64,000 bases of DNA from Alphaproteobacteria bacterium (GTDB taxonomy: Bacteria > Pseudomonadota > Alphaproteobacteria > Caulobacterales > Aquidulcibacteraceae). The stretch spans positions 62,001-126,000 of the forward strand of contig WGNI01000004.1 of assembly GCA_016124655.1 (NCBI GenBank), given 5' to 3'. Under the pieces are notes generated by a model that saw only the letters and a program-made list of their open reading frames with translations, was not told the DNA's origin and did not search any database. Positions 47,131-57,180 of the stretch are shown here, piece by piece. Made by a program: the position numbers and the translations under genes. Position 1 is the first letter of the stretch. The number at the start of each line of letters is the position of its first letter.

Positions 47131-47999
47131 TGCGCGCCCGCGGTGAAGGTGCGCACGCCGACGAAGCACGGCTCCTGTGAGCACGTCACGAGCCAGACGC
47201 GCGCGGTGTAGGCGCCGGAGCGCGCGGCGGTGAACTCCACAAAGGGATTGTTGTCGAACGCGAAGTCGGACGCGACCTGCTGGCCATCGGAATCGAGCAC
47301 TTCGATGTCGATGTCGGAGCAATCCTGATCGCATGCGGCCTGAACGCGATAGCGGCGACCCGCTTCGGCATTGAGCGTCTGGCGATGGCCGTCGCCTTCC
47401 AGAGCGACTGCGGCCATGACTTCCTGACCGAGCAGCGCATAACCCGCCGTGGCGTGGCGCTCCGAGGAGGCGTCGAGAATTTCACGCACGCGCGTCAGAT
47501 AGGCGGGACCATCTTCCGCCGCGACGATCGTGGAGCGATCGACCGACTCGCCGCCCGACATCGCGCGCACGCCCACATAGCAGGGCTCGGCCGAGCACGA
47601 CGCCAGCCACACGCGCACCGTGGCGCGGCCGTTGGCGTCGGGGCGCAATTGCACGAAGGGCGTGTCGTCCGGCAGGATATCGGTGTCCGCCAAGCGGCCG
47701 TCCGGCCCATACACTTCCATGTCGAGATCGGAGCAATCGTCGTCGCAGGCGCCGTAGAAGACGTAATTGGTCCCGCGGCGCACATTGACCTGCCAGAGCT
47801 GGGACGTTCCATTCTCAAGCGGCGCAATCATTTCCGGCGCGCGGACCGCGCGGTGCCCGCGTTCGGCGTGCACGGCCGCGCCGTTGTCGAGATAGCCGCG
47901 CACCTGCGCGTTGTAGTCTGCGTCTTGCGCGCCCGCTGTCCCGATCAGCGCCGCCGCGGCCAGCGCCGCAACCGCAATCCCCCACGCCGCCTTGCGCAT
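47127..47999 (-). CDS. Secreted protein with two tandem CDxDCSD-type domains
   Basis: 290 residues. A signal peptide ends at GTAGAQ. Two internal copies of the same domain lie at about 25-150 (ACDDDCSDLDMEVYGPDG, CSAEPCYVGVRAM) and about 165-288 (ACDQDCSDIDIEVLDSDG, CSQEPCFVGVRTF). Each has a helix, a beta-sandwich-like body and four cysteines. It is coupled to the one-domain gene downstream and divergent from lptC. The function is unknown; it is likely a periplasmic or surface protein. Confidence 0.82.
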   Translation of the reverse strand: MRKAAWGIAVAALAAAALIGTAGAQDADYNAQVRGYLDNGAAVHAERGHRAVRAPEMIAPLENGTSQLWQVNVRRGTNYVFYGACDDDCSDLDMEVYGPDGRLADTDILPDDTPFVQLRPDANGRATVRVWLASCSAEPCYVGVRAMSGGESVDRSTIVAAEDGPAYLTRVREILDASSERHATAGYALLGQEVMAAVALEGDGHRQTLNAEAGRRYRVQAACDQDCSDIDIEVLDSDGQQVASDFAFDNNPFVEFTAARSGAYTARVWLVTCSQEPCFVGVRTFTAGAQ

Positions 48000-48102
48000 G
48001 TGCGCCTCCCTCTGTTGGCGGCTATGGCGTACGCGCCGGGCGGCTGGGGATCAAGCGCAAGCGCGCCTTGCCGCCGCCGCGATCCGCGCATACCACCCCG
48101 CG

Positions 48103-48762
48103 ATGGCCGCGATCGCCTACGCCGAAGACGACACCATTTGGACCCCGCGCCGGCAGGTTTCGCTGGAGCGCGCGCGGCGGCGTTCGCGTCTGGTGGCGGT
48201 GCTGCGGCGGCTGTTCGTGGCGCTGTCGGGCGCGTCGGCGGCGTCGGTGTTCGTGTTCATGGCCATTTTCACCGCGCAGGGCGGCTTTTCCGGCGGCGCG
48301 CGGCTCAACGGCGCGGAGCCGCTGACCATGATCAATCCGCGCTTCACCGGCCGGGAGCAGGACGGCGGCGCGTATCGGCTGACCGCGGACATGGCGATCC
48401 GCGAAGTGGTGGGCCAAAGGCTGATCCGACTGTCAGGCCCGCTCTACCAAGCGCAGGAAGGCGCCTCGCTGATCGCGCCGAAGGGCGAGTATGACGAGGC
48501 CGGCGCGATGGTGCGGCTTACCGAAGGCGTGACGCTGGTCGATCGGCAAGGCAATCGCTTCGTAACGCCCAGCGTCGAAATCGATCTGCGCACCGGCATC
48601 GTCTCGGGCATCAATGGCGTCACCGGCACAGGGCCACTTGGCGTGCTCAGCGCCCGGTCCTATGAATTGCGCCGCAGTGATGGGGCGCTTGTCCTAAGGG
48701 GGGGCGTCACCGGCATGCTTCCGGCCAACCGCACCGATCCCAGGGCGGAGGGAGTGAATTGA
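48103..48762 (+). CDS. lptC: LPS export ABC transporter periplasmic protein LptC
   Basis: 219 residues. A cytoplasmic start is followed by one membrane helix (about 35-60; LFVALSGASAASVFVFMAIF). The periplasmic OstA-like strands include IRLSGPLYQAQEGASLIAP, VTLVDRQGNRFVTP and LRTGIVSGINGVTGTGPLG. It relays lipopolysaccharide from LptB2FG to LptA. It is divergent from the secreted-domain operon and overlaps lptA by one base (TGATG). Confidence 0.9.
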   Translation: MAAIAYAEDDTIWTPRRQVSLERARRRSRLVAVLRRLFVALSGASAASVFVFMAIFTAQGGFSGGARLNGAEPLTMINPRFTGREQDGGAYRLTADMAIREVVGQRLIRLSGPLYQAQEGASLIAPKGEYDEAGAMVRLTEGVTLVDRQGNRFVTPSVEIDLRTGIVSGINGVTGTGPLGVLSARSYELRRSDGALVLRGGVTGMLPANRTDPRAEGVN

Positions 48763-49286
48763 TGGCGCAGCGCATCGCTTTGAAGGGTCTGGCGCTCGGT
48801 TGCGCGCTCGCCGCGGCATCGCTCTTCAGCGCGCCGGCCTTCGCGCAGCTGAGCACAAATGGCGGGCCGATCTCCTACGCGGCGGACTCGCTTGAATATT
48901 TCGACAGCGAACGGCGGCTGGTGCTCACCGGCAATGTCGAGATCGTGCAGAACGACGCCAATCTGCGCGCCGACCGGGTGACGCTCTACTTCGCGTCAGG
49001 CGGCGGCGGGCAAGCCCAGGGCGGCATGTCTTCGGGCGATATCAACCGCATGGTGGCCGCCGGCGACGTCTATTTCGTGCGGCCGGAGCAGCAGGCGCGC
49101 GGCGACAATGCGGTTTACGAAACCGGCGCGGGCACCGTGACCTTTACGGGCAATGTCGTGGTGGCGAGCGCGGAGAACGTGATCCGCGGGGAAACGCTTG
49201 TGCTGCAGATGAACGCCGGCTTGACCACGCTGTCTCCCGGCGGGGGGCGCAGGGTGCAGGGCGTATTCCGCCCGCGCGATCAGTAA
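48762..49286 (+). CDS. lptA: LPS transport periplasmic protein LptA
   Basis: 174 residues. The signal peptide ends at APAFAQ. OstA-domain strands follow: ISYAADSLEYFDSERRLVLT, GNVEIVQNDANLRADRVTL, VYETGAGTVTFTGNVVV and GETLVLQMN. It forms the periplasmic bridge for lipopolysaccharide. GGAGGGAG eight bases upstream supports ATG 48762. It lies in an operon with lptC, and probably lptB. Confidence 0.92.
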   Translation: MAQRIALKGLALGCALAAASLFSAPAFAQLSTNGGPISYAADSLEYFDSERRLVLTGNVEIVQNDANLRADRVTLYFASGGGGQAQGGMSSGDINRMVAAGDVYFVRPEQQARGDNAVYETGAGTVTFTGNVVVASAENVIRGETLVLQMNAGLTTLSPGGGRRVQGVFRPRDQ

Positions 49287-49307
49287 ACAGCGCTTACGTT
49301 AAGGATT

Positions 49308-49355
49308 GAGCGGTTGTTGTCCGAAAACCGATTCACACTGTTCGGGAACCGCTCT
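49308..49355. repeat. Palindromic leader repeat, family C copy 2 (lptB leader)
   Basis: GAGCGGTTG...GGAACCGCTC with an inner CCGAAAACCGATTC and TTCGG. Read toward lptB, it is nearly the same sequence as the family C repeat read toward the aminotransferase gene (42496-42544). It lies between lptA and lptB, 35 bases before the lptB start. Confidence 0.85.
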
Positions 49356-49389
49356 AAGTTCATGAAATCTTAGACTTGGTCGGCGAAAC

Positions 49390-50166
49390 ATGAGCCCTGA
49401 GGGCGGAACGAGCCATTCGATCCACCCGACGCAGACCGCCTCCGACGCCGAAGGGCTCGCGGTGGTTCGCATCGGGAAATCCTACCGCAACCGCCGCGTC
49501 GTCAAGGAAGTGTCCTTGACGCTTCGGCGCGGTGAGATCGTCGGTTTGTTGGGCCCCAACGGAGCAGGCAAAACCACCTGCTTCTATATGATCACGGGGC
49601 TCATTCGCGTGGATCAAGGGCGCATTACCATAGACGGTCAGGACGTGACCGGTCTGCCCATGTACCAGCGCGCGCGCTTGGGCGTCGGCTATCTTCCGCA
49701 GGAAGCGTCGATTTTCCGTGGTCTGACCGTCGAGCAAAATGTCGCCTCGGTCGTCGAGCTTGTCGAACGCAATCGCGACAAGCGCCAAGACGCCGTCGAC
49801 GGCCTTCTGGCCGAGCTGCATATCGAGCATCTGCGCGAAGCGCCCGCCGCCGCCCTCTCCGGCGGCGAACGGCGGCGCGTCGAGATCGCACGCGCGCTCG
49901 CCACGCGGCCCTCCTTCATGCTGCTCGACGAACCTTTCGCCGGCATCGACCCCATCGCCATCAACGACATCCGCGAACTTGTGACGTTTCTCAAGGAGCG
50001 CGGCATCGGCATCCTGATCACCGACCACAATGTGCGCGAGACGCTCGAAATCGTGGACCGGGCTTCGATCATGTATGACGGCGAAGTTCTGTTCGAGGGC
50101 ACGCCCGAACAGATCATGGCGAATGAAGCCGTCCGAAAGGTGTATCTCGGCGAACGGTTCAACTGA
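49390..50166 (+). CDS. lptB: LPS export ABC transporter ATP-binding protein LptB
   Basis: 258 residues. Walker A is GPNGAGKTT, the Q-loop lies in YLPQEASIFRGLTVEQNV, the signature is LSGGERRRVEIARAL, Walker B is FMLLDEPFAGIDP and the switch His is in ITDHNVRET. It powers lipopolysaccharide extraction with LptF and LptG, which are elsewhere. An extra 20-residue polar N-terminus is seen. rpoN follows by 14 bases, the usual alphaproteobacterial order. Confidence 0.97.
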   Translation: MSPEGGTSHSIHPTQTASDAEGLAVVRIGKSYRNRRVVKEVSLTLRRGEIVGLLGPNGAGKTTCFYMITGLIRVDQGRITIDGQDVTGLPMYQRARLGVGYLPQEASIFRGLTVEQNVASVVELVERNRDKRQDAVDGLLAELHIEHLREAPAAALSGGERRRVEIARALATRPSFMLLDEPFAGIDPIAINDIRELVTFLKERGIGILITDHNVRETLEIVDRASIMYDGEVLFEGTPEQIMANEAVRKVYLGERFN

Positions 50167-50180
50167 CGGGGGCCGCGCGG

Positions 50181-51656
50181 ATGGCGCTCTCCCCGCGCTT
50201 GGAGCAGCGCCAGGGCCAGGCCCTGGTGATGACGCCGCAATTGCAGCAGGCGATCAAGCTGTTGCAATTGTCGAATCTCGAACTCGCCGACTTCATCGAA
50301 CAAGAGCTTGAGCGCAATCCGCTTCTGGAGCGCGTGGAAAGCGAGCCCGCTCAGCGCGAAGACGCGGCGAACGAAAACGATTCAGCGCCGGAAGGCGCAT
50401 CGCAGGCGGAGGCCGATGGCGGTCTCGATGTCGACGCTGAAGCGATGCATCCGGATCTCTCCGCCTCCGATCTCGCCGACGCGGGCGCTGCGCCGCTGAC
50501 GGATTGGTCGAAGGCCGGATCGGGCAAGGGCTTCGACGATCTTCCGGAATTACAGGACACGCTGACAGAAGAGATCGCGCTGCCCGATCATCTGCGCGCG
50601 CAACTCGCGGCGGCGGGCGTGACCGCGGCGCAGCACATGATCGGCGCTGCGCTGATCGATCAGATGGACGATTGGGGCTATTTTCGCGGCGACGTCAGCG
50701 AGCTTGCGCGCCAACTCGGCTGCGCGGAAGACGATGTGGTCGCGGTCTTGCGGATCATGCAGAGCTTTGAGCCGACCGGCGTGATGGCGCGCGACCTGGC
50801 GGAGTGTCTGGCGCTGCAATTGGCGGAACGCGATCGTCTCGATCCGGCGATGCAGATGTTGCTTGCGAACCTCGATGCTTTGGGCAAGTCGCAGTTCGAG
50901 CGCCTGCAGCATCTGTGCGGCGTCGATCGCGACGATCTGATGGACATGATCGCGGAAGTGCGCGCGCTGACGCCTAAGCCGGGCGCGGCGTTCGGCGGCG
51001 CGCCGGCGCAGACGATGATCCCCGACGTTTACGTCAAGCAGGCGCCGGATGGCGACTGGATCGTGGAATTGAACACCGACACGATGCCGCGCGTGCTGAT
51101 GAACCAGCGCTATTATGCGCGCGTGTCAAAAACGGCGAAGTCCGATGCGGACAAGACGTTTCTTTCCGATTGCGCGGCGAACGCGAACTGGCTGGTGAAG
51201 AGCCTGGATCAGCGCGCGCGCACGATTCTGAAGGTGTCGCGCGAGATCGTGCGCCAGCAGGACGCGTTCTTCGCCTATGGCGTGGCGCATCTGCGGCCGC
51301 TCAATCTGAAAACGATCGCGGCGGCCATCGACATGCACGAGAGCACAGTGAGCCGCGTGACGTCGAACAAATACATGGCCACGCCGCGCGGCACGTTCGA
51401 GCTGAAATATTTCTTCACCGCCTCGATCCAATCGGCGGACGGCGGGGAAGCGCATTCCGCGGAGGCGGTTCGTTTCCGGATCAAGCAGATGATCGAGCAG
51501 GAAACGCCAGAGGACATTCTCTCCGACGACCGGATCGTCGATATCCTGCGCGGTTGCGGCATCGATATCGCACGGCGCACGGTGGCGAAATATCGCGAGA
51601 GCCTGCGGCTGCCTTCCAGCGTGGAGCGGAAGCGTAAGCTGGCGCAGGTGCGCTAG
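50181..51656 (+). CDS. rpoN: RNA polymerase sigma-54 factor
   Basis: 491 residues. Region I is Gln-rich (RLEQRQGQALVMTPQLQQAI) and binds activators. An acidic region II follows (about 50-110). The core-binding domain is next, and the DNA-binding end carries the RpoN box ARRTVAKYRESLRLPSSVER. It directs enhancer-dependent transcription such as nitrogen and flagellar genes. The usual hpf and ptsN genes do not follow; a convergent gene overlaps the stop by four bases. Confidence 0.97.
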   Translation: MALSPRLEQRQGQALVMTPQLQQAIKLLQLSNLELADFIEQELERNPLLERVESEPAQREDAANENDSAPEGASQAEADGGLDVDAEAMHPDLSASDLADAGAAPLTDWSKAGSGKGFDDLPELQDTLTEEIALPDHLRAQLAAAGVTAAQHMIGAALIDQMDDWGYFRGDVSELARQLGCAEDDVVAVLRIMQSFEPTGVMARDLAECLALQLAERDRLDPAMQMLLANLDALGKSQFERLQHLCGVDRDDLMDMIAEVRALTPKPGAAFGGAPAQTMIPDVYVKQAPDGDWIVELNTDTMPRVLMNQRYYARVSKTAKSDADKTFLSDCAANANWLVKSLDQRARTILKVSREIVRQQDAFFAYGVAHLRPLNLKTIAAAIDMHESTVSRVTSNKYMATPRGTFELKYFFTASIQSADGGEAHSAEAVRFRIKQMIEQETPEDILSDDRIVDILRGCGIDIARRTVAKYRESLRLPSSVERKRKLAQVR

Positions 51657-52063
51657 CGCCCCGGCGGCGCTTCGGGCCATTGCGGCGCGTCGCCGCCGAT
51701 GCGCTCCCAGGACGCTTTCGAATTGACAAAAATATGGGCGATGACGTGCAGGCCCTCGTCGTCCTCAAGCGCGCCGGCGGGGATCCAGTAGCCCGCGGCG
51801 CCGGGGCGCTCCACGGGCGCGGGGCAGCCGCACGTGGCGCAAAACGCCGTGCGCCATCCGCCGCCATCCACATAGAGACGGACGTCGCGCTGGCCGGAGA
51901 GCCATTCGAAGGCGTGCGGCGCAACGATCAGCACGGCGTTTGACGCTGCGCCCGACGCTCGGCGGCATTTGGAGCAATGGCACATGCCGACGCGACGCGC
52001 GCCCGCGTCGATCGCAAAGCGCACGCGCCCGCATAAACATCGTCCCTGTCGCGCATTCTGCAT
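51653..52063 (-). CDS. GFA-family protein (CENP-V/GFA zinc domain)
   Basis: 136 residues. Zinc-ligand cysteines lie in GRCLCGRVRF, MCHCSKCRRASGA and AFCATCGCPAPV, the standard Mss4-like GFA pattern. The family is named for glutathione-dependent formaldehyde activation, but most members have unknown roles. ATG 52063 has GGAGG five bases upstream and is preferred to ATG 52081. Confidence 0.9.
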   Translation of the reverse strand: MQNARQGRCLCGRVRFAIDAGARRVGMCHCSKCRRASGAASNAVLIVAPHAFEWLSGQRDVRLYVDGGGWRTAFCATCGCPAPVERPGAAGYWIPAGALEDDEGLHVIAHIFVNSKASWERIGGDAPQWPEAPPGR

Positions 52064-52182
52064 GACCGCCTCCGCGGCCATGACTGCATTTCGCGACGCG
52101 CGCTGCAGTGACGGCGGTCACAACGGCGTGCGCTGCGCCCTGGCTCAGCACCGCAAGCCGCGCTCCATCCAAGGCGCAGTCT

Positions 52183-53067
52183 CTAGCCTGGCCAGGCGCC
52201 GTGATACTTGAGTGTCGCTTGGCGAAGGAACATCTCCGCTTCATGCTTCGCAGCATCCGAAACGATCGGCCCTTGCGTCTCGTACTCGGCGCGGGCCAAG
52301 GCAAACTCCTGATCGATGAAGGCAGCGATCGGCGCAGGCACGGCCTGCGAACCCAGCTCCCGGGTTATTGCTTTTCGCGCGACCAGGTCGCTTACGAGTT
52401 CGGCCACATCACTTGGCGGATCGCACTCTGCCATTAGGGTTGGAAAATGCATCGGCGCAATGGCCGCTTCCGGATGCAGGCGAAGCCAGCGCAACGTCGA
52501 TGCGGGTCTTAGCGCGTAGAAGATCTTCTTTTGCGGAACATGTGCGCCATCGGCAAAGTAGACGCGTCTTTGGCGTTCGCCGAGATGCAAGTAGTGGCGG
52601 CCAATCAGGCCTCTGCGTGCGAACCGCATGGCGACATCAAGAAAGGCGTCGCGAAACCATTCGTCGCCGCGATAGATGATCGGTGATCGCAGCCACTCGA
52701 TGATGACGGCATTGCCCTTTAGAAGCAATTTGAGCGCCTTGCCCAACTCCCAGCCATTGACGTCAAGTTCGTCAATCAATGGCGTTTCGATCACGTCACG
52801 GCGGGCCCATGGCGAAAGGTGATGATCGACCGGCCGCACAAAAACGAAGCGGCAATCAAAGTCGCTGTCGGGAGAAGGAAAGCCCCACGCGCGGCTGCCG
52901 CTCTCGATTGCCCATGGAATAGCCACGCGTTGTGACGCGCAGATGCTGCCAAGCCGCACATCGATTGCCGCGACCACGTCTTCGGAAAAGGTTGGCGGCA
53001 AGGCGCGGAGGGTGGCGTGTAGGGTCACATCAAATGAAGGGCCCTGGCTTTCGCCAGGGCCGAGCAT
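52183..53067 (-). CDS. RlaP-like nucleotidyltransferase (COG3541 type)
   Basis: 294 residues. The DNA-polymerase-beta-type active site is seen in ESGSRAWGFPSPDSDFDCRF, where the two Asp residues should bind metal. ELDVNGWELGKALKLLLKGN, and AMRFARRGLIGRHYLHLGE with KKIFYALRPA, are typical of the RlaP family, linked elsewhere to RNA repair. No ligase or repair partner is next to it. ATG 53067 lies inside a family B repeat, so GTG 53028 (VTLHATLRAL) is a real alternative start. Confidence 0.82.
   Translation of the reverse strand: MLGPGESQGPSFDVTLHATLRALPPTFSEDVVAAIDVRLGSICASQRVAIPWAIESGSRAWGFPSPDSDFDCRFVFVRPVDHHLSPWARRDVIETPLIDELDVNGWELGKALKLLLKGNAVIIEWLRSPIIYRGDEWFRDAFLDVAMRFARRGLIGRHYLHLGERQRRVYFADGAHVPQKKIFYALRPASTLRWLRLHPEAAIAPMHFPTLMAECDPPSDVAELVSDLVARKAITRELGSQAVPAPIAAFIDQEFALARAEYETQGPIVSDAAKHEAEMFLRQATLKYHGAWPG
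53040..53066. repeat. Half copy of the family B hairpin repeat
   Basis: GGCCCTGGCTTTCGCCAGGGCC followed by GAGC, one hairpin of the double-hairpin unit seen at 1649-1726. It overlaps the possible start codon of the nucleotidyltransferase gene and adds GESQGP to its annotated N-terminus. Confidence 0.65.
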
Positions 53068-53102
53068 AATCGTTGCAGCTGGATTCGTTGCGCAATCCGG
53101 CG

Positions 53103-55805
53103 CTAGCCTCTGGCCACTGCGCCGCCGACATCGCCGTGGCACTGCTTGTACTTCTTGCCGGAGCCGCATGGACACGGCGCGTTGCGCGAAATCTTGCCCC
53201 AGGTGCGCGGATCGGCGCGGTCGAAGCCTTGCGACGGCGGCGGCGGAGCGTCGTCCATCTCGTTCTCGCCGGTGACGGGATCGCGATGAATTTCGTGCAG
53301 TTGCGTGGGCTGCTGGGGCGCGACGTCCTGCTCCGGCGCGCCGATCTGCAGGCGCATCAGCATCCGCGTGACGGACGTGCGCAAATCCAACAGCATGCGC
53401 TCGAACAGCGTGAAGGCTTCGGTCTTGAACTCGTTCAGCGGATCGCGCTGCGCGTACCCGCGCAGGTGGATCACAGAGCGCAAATGGTCGAGCAGCGAGA
53501 GGTGCTCGCGCCAGCGCATGTCGACCACCGATAGCAGGATTTGCTTTTCGATGGCGCGCAAGCGCTCAGGCCCGAGCGTGGCGGCCTTGGCGGCGTAACC
53601 GCGATCGGCTTCTTTGAGCAGGCGCTCGAGAATATCGGCCTGATCGACGCCTTCTTCCCGCGCCCAATCCTCGATCGGCAGGATGAGACCGAAGATTTCC
53701 GCGGCCTCTTCGCTCAAGCCCGCGACGTCCCATTGTTCGGGATAGGACTTCTCCGGCATGTGGCGCGAGACAAGCCGCTCGGCCACGTCGTGGCGCATGT
53801 CCTTGATGATCGGCGCCACATCGGCGGTGCGCATGAATTCGATGCGCTGCTCGAAGATGGCCTTGCGCTGATCGTTGATGACGTCGTCGTACTTCAACAA
53901 GTTCTTGCGGATCTCGAAATTGCGCTGCTCGACGCGGCGCTGCGAGGTCTCCAGCGCCTTGTTCATCCAGGGGTGAACAATCGCCTCGCCTTCCTGGATG
54001 CCCAGTCCGCGCATGATTGCATCAAGCCGGTCGGCAGCGAAGATGCGCAGGAGATCGTCTTCCAGGCAGATGTAGAATTTCGACTTGCCGGGATCGCCCT
54101 GACGGCCCGTTCGGCCGCGCAGCTGGTTGTCGATACGGCGGCTTTCGTGGCGTTCGGTGCCCAACACGTAGAGGCCGCCGGCGGCGAGTGCGACTTGCTT
54201 CTTGGCTTCGATTTCGCGCGCGAGGCGGGCCTTGATCTCGGCAATCTGTTCGGGCGTTTCGCCGCCCTTGAGGGCAGCGCGCAGCTGCATGTCGAGATTG
54301 CCGCCGAGCTGAATGTCGGTGCCGCGGCCGGCCATGTTGGTGGCGATCGTCACCGCGCCGGGAATGCCGGCCTGCGCCACGATCTGGGCTTCCTGCTCGT
54401 GATAGCGTGCGTTGAGCACCTGGTGCGGCACACCGCCCTGCTTCAAGAGGTTGGAGAGCTGCTCGCTCTTTTCGATCGAGACGGTGCCGACGAGGACAGG
54501 CTGACCGCGGCGGTGCGTGGCGAGGATGTCGTCCAGGATCGCTTTGTTTTTTTCTTTCGCGGTGCGGTAAACTTCGTCGTCGATGTCCATGCGCTGGACT
54601 TTGCGGTTGGTGGGAATCTCCACCACGTCCAGCTTGTAGATTTCATGGAATTCGGAGGCTTCGGTCGCGGCCGTGCCGGTCATGCCGGCGAGCTTGTCGT
54701 AAAGCCGGAAATAGTTCTGGAAGGTGATCGAGGCGAGCGTCTGGTTTTCCGGCTGGATCTCGGACTGTTCCTTCGCTTCGATCGCCTGGTGCAGACCTTC
54801 GCTTAGGCGCCGGCCCTGCATCATGCGGCCGGTGAATTCATCGATGAGAACGACTTCGCCGTCCTTGACGATGTAGTCTTTGTCGCGATGGAACAGCTTG
54901 TGCGCGCGCAGCGCCTGATTGGCGTGGTGCACGACGGAGATGTTCGAGGGCTCGTACAGCGAGCCCTGCAGCAGGCCGTGCTGGACCAGCAAATCCTCGA
55001 TGCGCTCCGAACCGGTTTCGGTGAAGGTCACCGAGCGTTGCTTTTCATCGATCTCGAAATCGTCGGCCGTCAGTAACGGGATGATGCCATCGATCGAGCG
55101 GTAGAATTCGCTGCGATCTTCGGTGGGGCCGGAAATGATCAGCGGCGTGCGCGCTTCGTCGATGAGGATGGAGTCCACTTCGTCGACAATGGCGTAGCGG
55201 TGCCCGCGCTGGACCATCTCGCCCAGCGAATACTTCATGTTGTCGCGAAGATAGTCGAAGCCGAATTCGTTGTTGGTGCCGTAGGTGATGTCGGCGGCGT
55301 AGGCTTGGCGGCGTTCGTTGTCGTAGAGGCCGTGAATGATGACGCCGATATTGAGGCCGAGGAACCGGTAGACCTGCCCCATCCATTCCGCGTCGCGCTT
55401 GGCGAGATAATCGTTGACGGTTATGACGTGAACGCCGCGGCCTTCGAGCGCGTTGAGATAGCACGGCAGCGTGGCGACGAGGGTTTTGCCTTCGCCGGTG
55501 CGCATTTCAGCGATCTTGCCGTCGTGCAGCACCATGCCGCCCATCAGCTGTACATCGAAATGGCGCAGGCCGAGCGTGCGCTTGGAGGCTTCGCGCACCG
55601 TTGCGAACGCTTCGGGGAGAATGTCGTCAAGCTTTGAGCCGCGCGCGAGGCGCTGGCGGAATTCGCTGGTCTTGTTGCGCAGGGCATCGTCGGACAGAGC
55701 TTCGAAATTCGGCTCCAGCGCGTTGATGCGGTTCACGGCGCCGCGCATGAAGCGCACTTTGCGCTCATTGACCGATCCGAAGACCTTCCTGGCGAGATTG
55801 AGCAT
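53103..55805 (-). CDS. secA: Preprotein translocase ATPase SecA
   Basis: 900 residues. It is the motor that drives proteins through SecYEG. The start [20 protein letters not shown] is the normal N-terminus. Walker A lies in [29 protein letters not shown] and [20 protein letters not shown] follow, and the C-terminal zinc motif is [19 protein letters not shown] longer open frame to 57194 is an antisense artefact over the next genes. It is divergent from the parvulin gene. Confidence 0.98.
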   Translation of the reverse strand: MLNLARKVFGSVNERKVRFMRGAVNRINALEPNFEALSDDALRNKTSEFRQRLARGSKLDDILPEAFATVREASKRTLGLRHFDVQLMGGMVLHDGKIAEMRTGEGKTLVATLPCYLNALEGRGVHVITVNDYLAKRDAEWMGQVYRFLGLNIGVIIHGLYDNERRQAYAADITYGTNNEFGFDYLRDNMKYSLGEMVQRGHRYAIVDEVDSILIDEARTPLIISGPTEDRSEFYRSIDGIIPLLTADDFEIDEKQRSVTFTETGSERIEDLLVQHGLLQGSLYEPSNISVVHHANQALRAHKLFHRDKDYIVKDGEVVLIDEFTGRMMQGRRLSEGLHQAIEAKEQSEIQPENQTLASITFQNYFRLYDKLAGMTGTAATEASEFHEIYKLDVVEIPTNRKVQRMDIDDEVYRTAKEKNKAILDDILATHRRGQPVLVGTVSIEKSEQLSNLLKQGGVPHQVLNARYHEQEAQIVAQAGIPGAVTIATNMAGRGTDIQLGGNLDMQLRAALKGGETPEQIAEIKARLAREIEAKKQVALAAGGLYVLGTERHESRRIDNQLRGRTGRQGDPGKSKFYICLEDDLLRIFAADRLDAIMRGLGIQEGEAIVHPWMNKALETSQRRVEQRNFEIRKNLLKYDDVINDQRKAIFEQRIEFMRTADVAPIIKDMRHDVAERLVSRHMPEKSYPEQWDVAGLSEEAAEIFGLILPIEDWAREEGVDQADILERLLKEADRGYAAKAATLGPERLRAIEKQILLSVVDMRWREHLSLLDHLRSVIHLRGYAQRDPLNEFKTEAFTLFERMLLDLRTSVTRMLMRLQIGAPEQDVAPQQPTQLHEIHRDPVTGENEMDDAPPPPSQGFDRADPRTWGKISRNAPCPCGSGKKYKQCHGDVGGAVARG

Positions 55806-56039
55806 GGCGCGAAGACTACCTACACACGCCGTTGAGGGCGAAGTTGCGAGCGCTGGCGAACTGCGCGCGAGACTGTATGAACATGCAGCAAGCGCAGCCC
55901 ACGCGCGTGCGAAAGGGCCTCGACTCGCGCGTTGCCGAGACTTAAGGACGGCCATGGGCGGTGTCAATTGGAGCGCCTGCGCAGGCGCCGAAAAAGCGTC
56001 CAAAATCAAGCAGGCGTATACATGCGGGATGGTCGATCC

Positions 56040-57167
56040 ATGGTCCTCTTGAGACGTATGGTTCACGGCGTTGCAGGGGCGCTTGCGCTGGCCGTTTCGG
56101 GTTGCGGCCTGATCGGCGACGGCGCCCCGAAAGGCGCGTCGTCGGGTCCCGCAGACCCGGTGGTCGCCGCCACCGTGAACGGCCGGCCGATCTTCCGTGA
56201 AGATGTGCGGGCCTATGCGGTGGAAACCAATATGGCGCGCGACGGAGAGGATCTGCCGGAGGATTCCGACGCCTTTCACCTCGCGCTCAATGCGCTGATC
56301 GAGCAGCGGCTGTTTGCGATGGAGGCGGAGCGGCGCGGGCTCGACCGCACCGCAGAGGTGCGCCGCGCGCTGGAAACCGCCCGCGAGCAAATCCTCGCAC
56401 GCGTCATCCTGCGCGAAGTGGACGACGCGGCGAACGACCCGGCGGTTCTGGAGCGGCTTTACCGGGAGAATGCGCGGCAATTGGGCGAGCCCACGGAAGT
56501 GCACCTGCGGCACATCCAGTTTGAATCGCGGGAATCCGCGCTGGCGGCGCGGCGGCGGCTGGAGGGGGGCGAGCGGTTCGAGGCGCTGGCGTTCGAGCTT
56601 TCGACGGACCGGGTGTCCGGCTCGGAGGGCGGCGATCTCGGCTTTGCGCTTTTGGATAACCTGCCCGACGGGTTGCGGGAGGCGGCCGAGGGCACCCCGA
56701 TCGGCCAGATCGCGGGGCCGGTGCAGACGGAAGTGGGCTGGCATTTGGTGAAGCTGGAAGACCGGCGCGAGCGCGGACAGCCGAGCTTTGCGGAGCTGCG
56801 GCCGCAGATCGTGAACTGGCTGCGCTTCCAGGAGACGAGCCGGCTTCGCGAGCGGCTCGAGCGCAGCGCGCGGGTGGAAATCCGCTCCGCGCCCGAGCCC
56901 GGCATGGCGCCGGCGGGAGAGGTGACCGCGCCCGAAGACGCGCCAGGCGGCGCCCAGCCGCCGAGCGCGGATGCCCGACAGGCGCCTGTGTTCCCCTTCC
57001 CCATGGGTCCGGGCGCGGTGGAATCCGGCAGCGAAGCCGGCGCTGCACCGCCGGCGGCGGAAGCCGGCGCTGCGCGGCCCGCGCCGCAGCGTCCGCCGGA
57101 AGCGCCGCGCGAGCGTCTCGATCCATCTCTTCTGCCCGGCGCGCCCGCCGCCAGTCCGCAACCTTGA
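56040..57167 (+). CDS. Parvulin-type peptidyl-prolyl isomerase, lipoprotein
   Basis: 375 residues. The N-terminus ends in the lipobox AVSGC, so it is probably an envelope lipoprotein like PrsA. A SurA-N-like chaperone region (about 40-155; [40 protein letters not shown]) precedes a parvulin domain (about 155-255; [54 protein letters not shown]). A Pro/Ala-rich tail ends the protein. The start is uncertain between 56022, 56040 and 56058. It lies beside secA and so could assist folding of exported proteins. Confidence 0.88.
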   Translation: MVLLRRMVHGVAGALALAVSGCGLIGDGAPKGASSGPADPVVAATVNGRPIFREDVRAYAVETNMARDGEDLPEDSDAFHLALNALIEQRLFAMEAERRGLDRTAEVRRALETAREQILARVILREVDDAANDPAVLERLYRENARQLGEPTEVHLRHIQFESRESALAARRRLEGGERFEALAFELSTDRVSGSEGGDLGFALLDNLPDGLREAAEGTPIGQIAGPVQTEVGWHLVKLEDRRERGQPSFAELRPQIVNWLRFQETSRLRERLERSARVEIRSAPEPGMAPAGEVTAPEDAPGGAQPPSADARQAPVFPFPMGPGAVESGSEAGAAPPAAEAGAARPAPQRPPEAPRERLDPSLLPGAPAASPQP

Positions 57168-57180
57168 TCCGAGGCGCCCG

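Noticed and set aside
53541-54806. 421-codon frame opposite secA
   Set aside because: Shadow of secA; no motifs.
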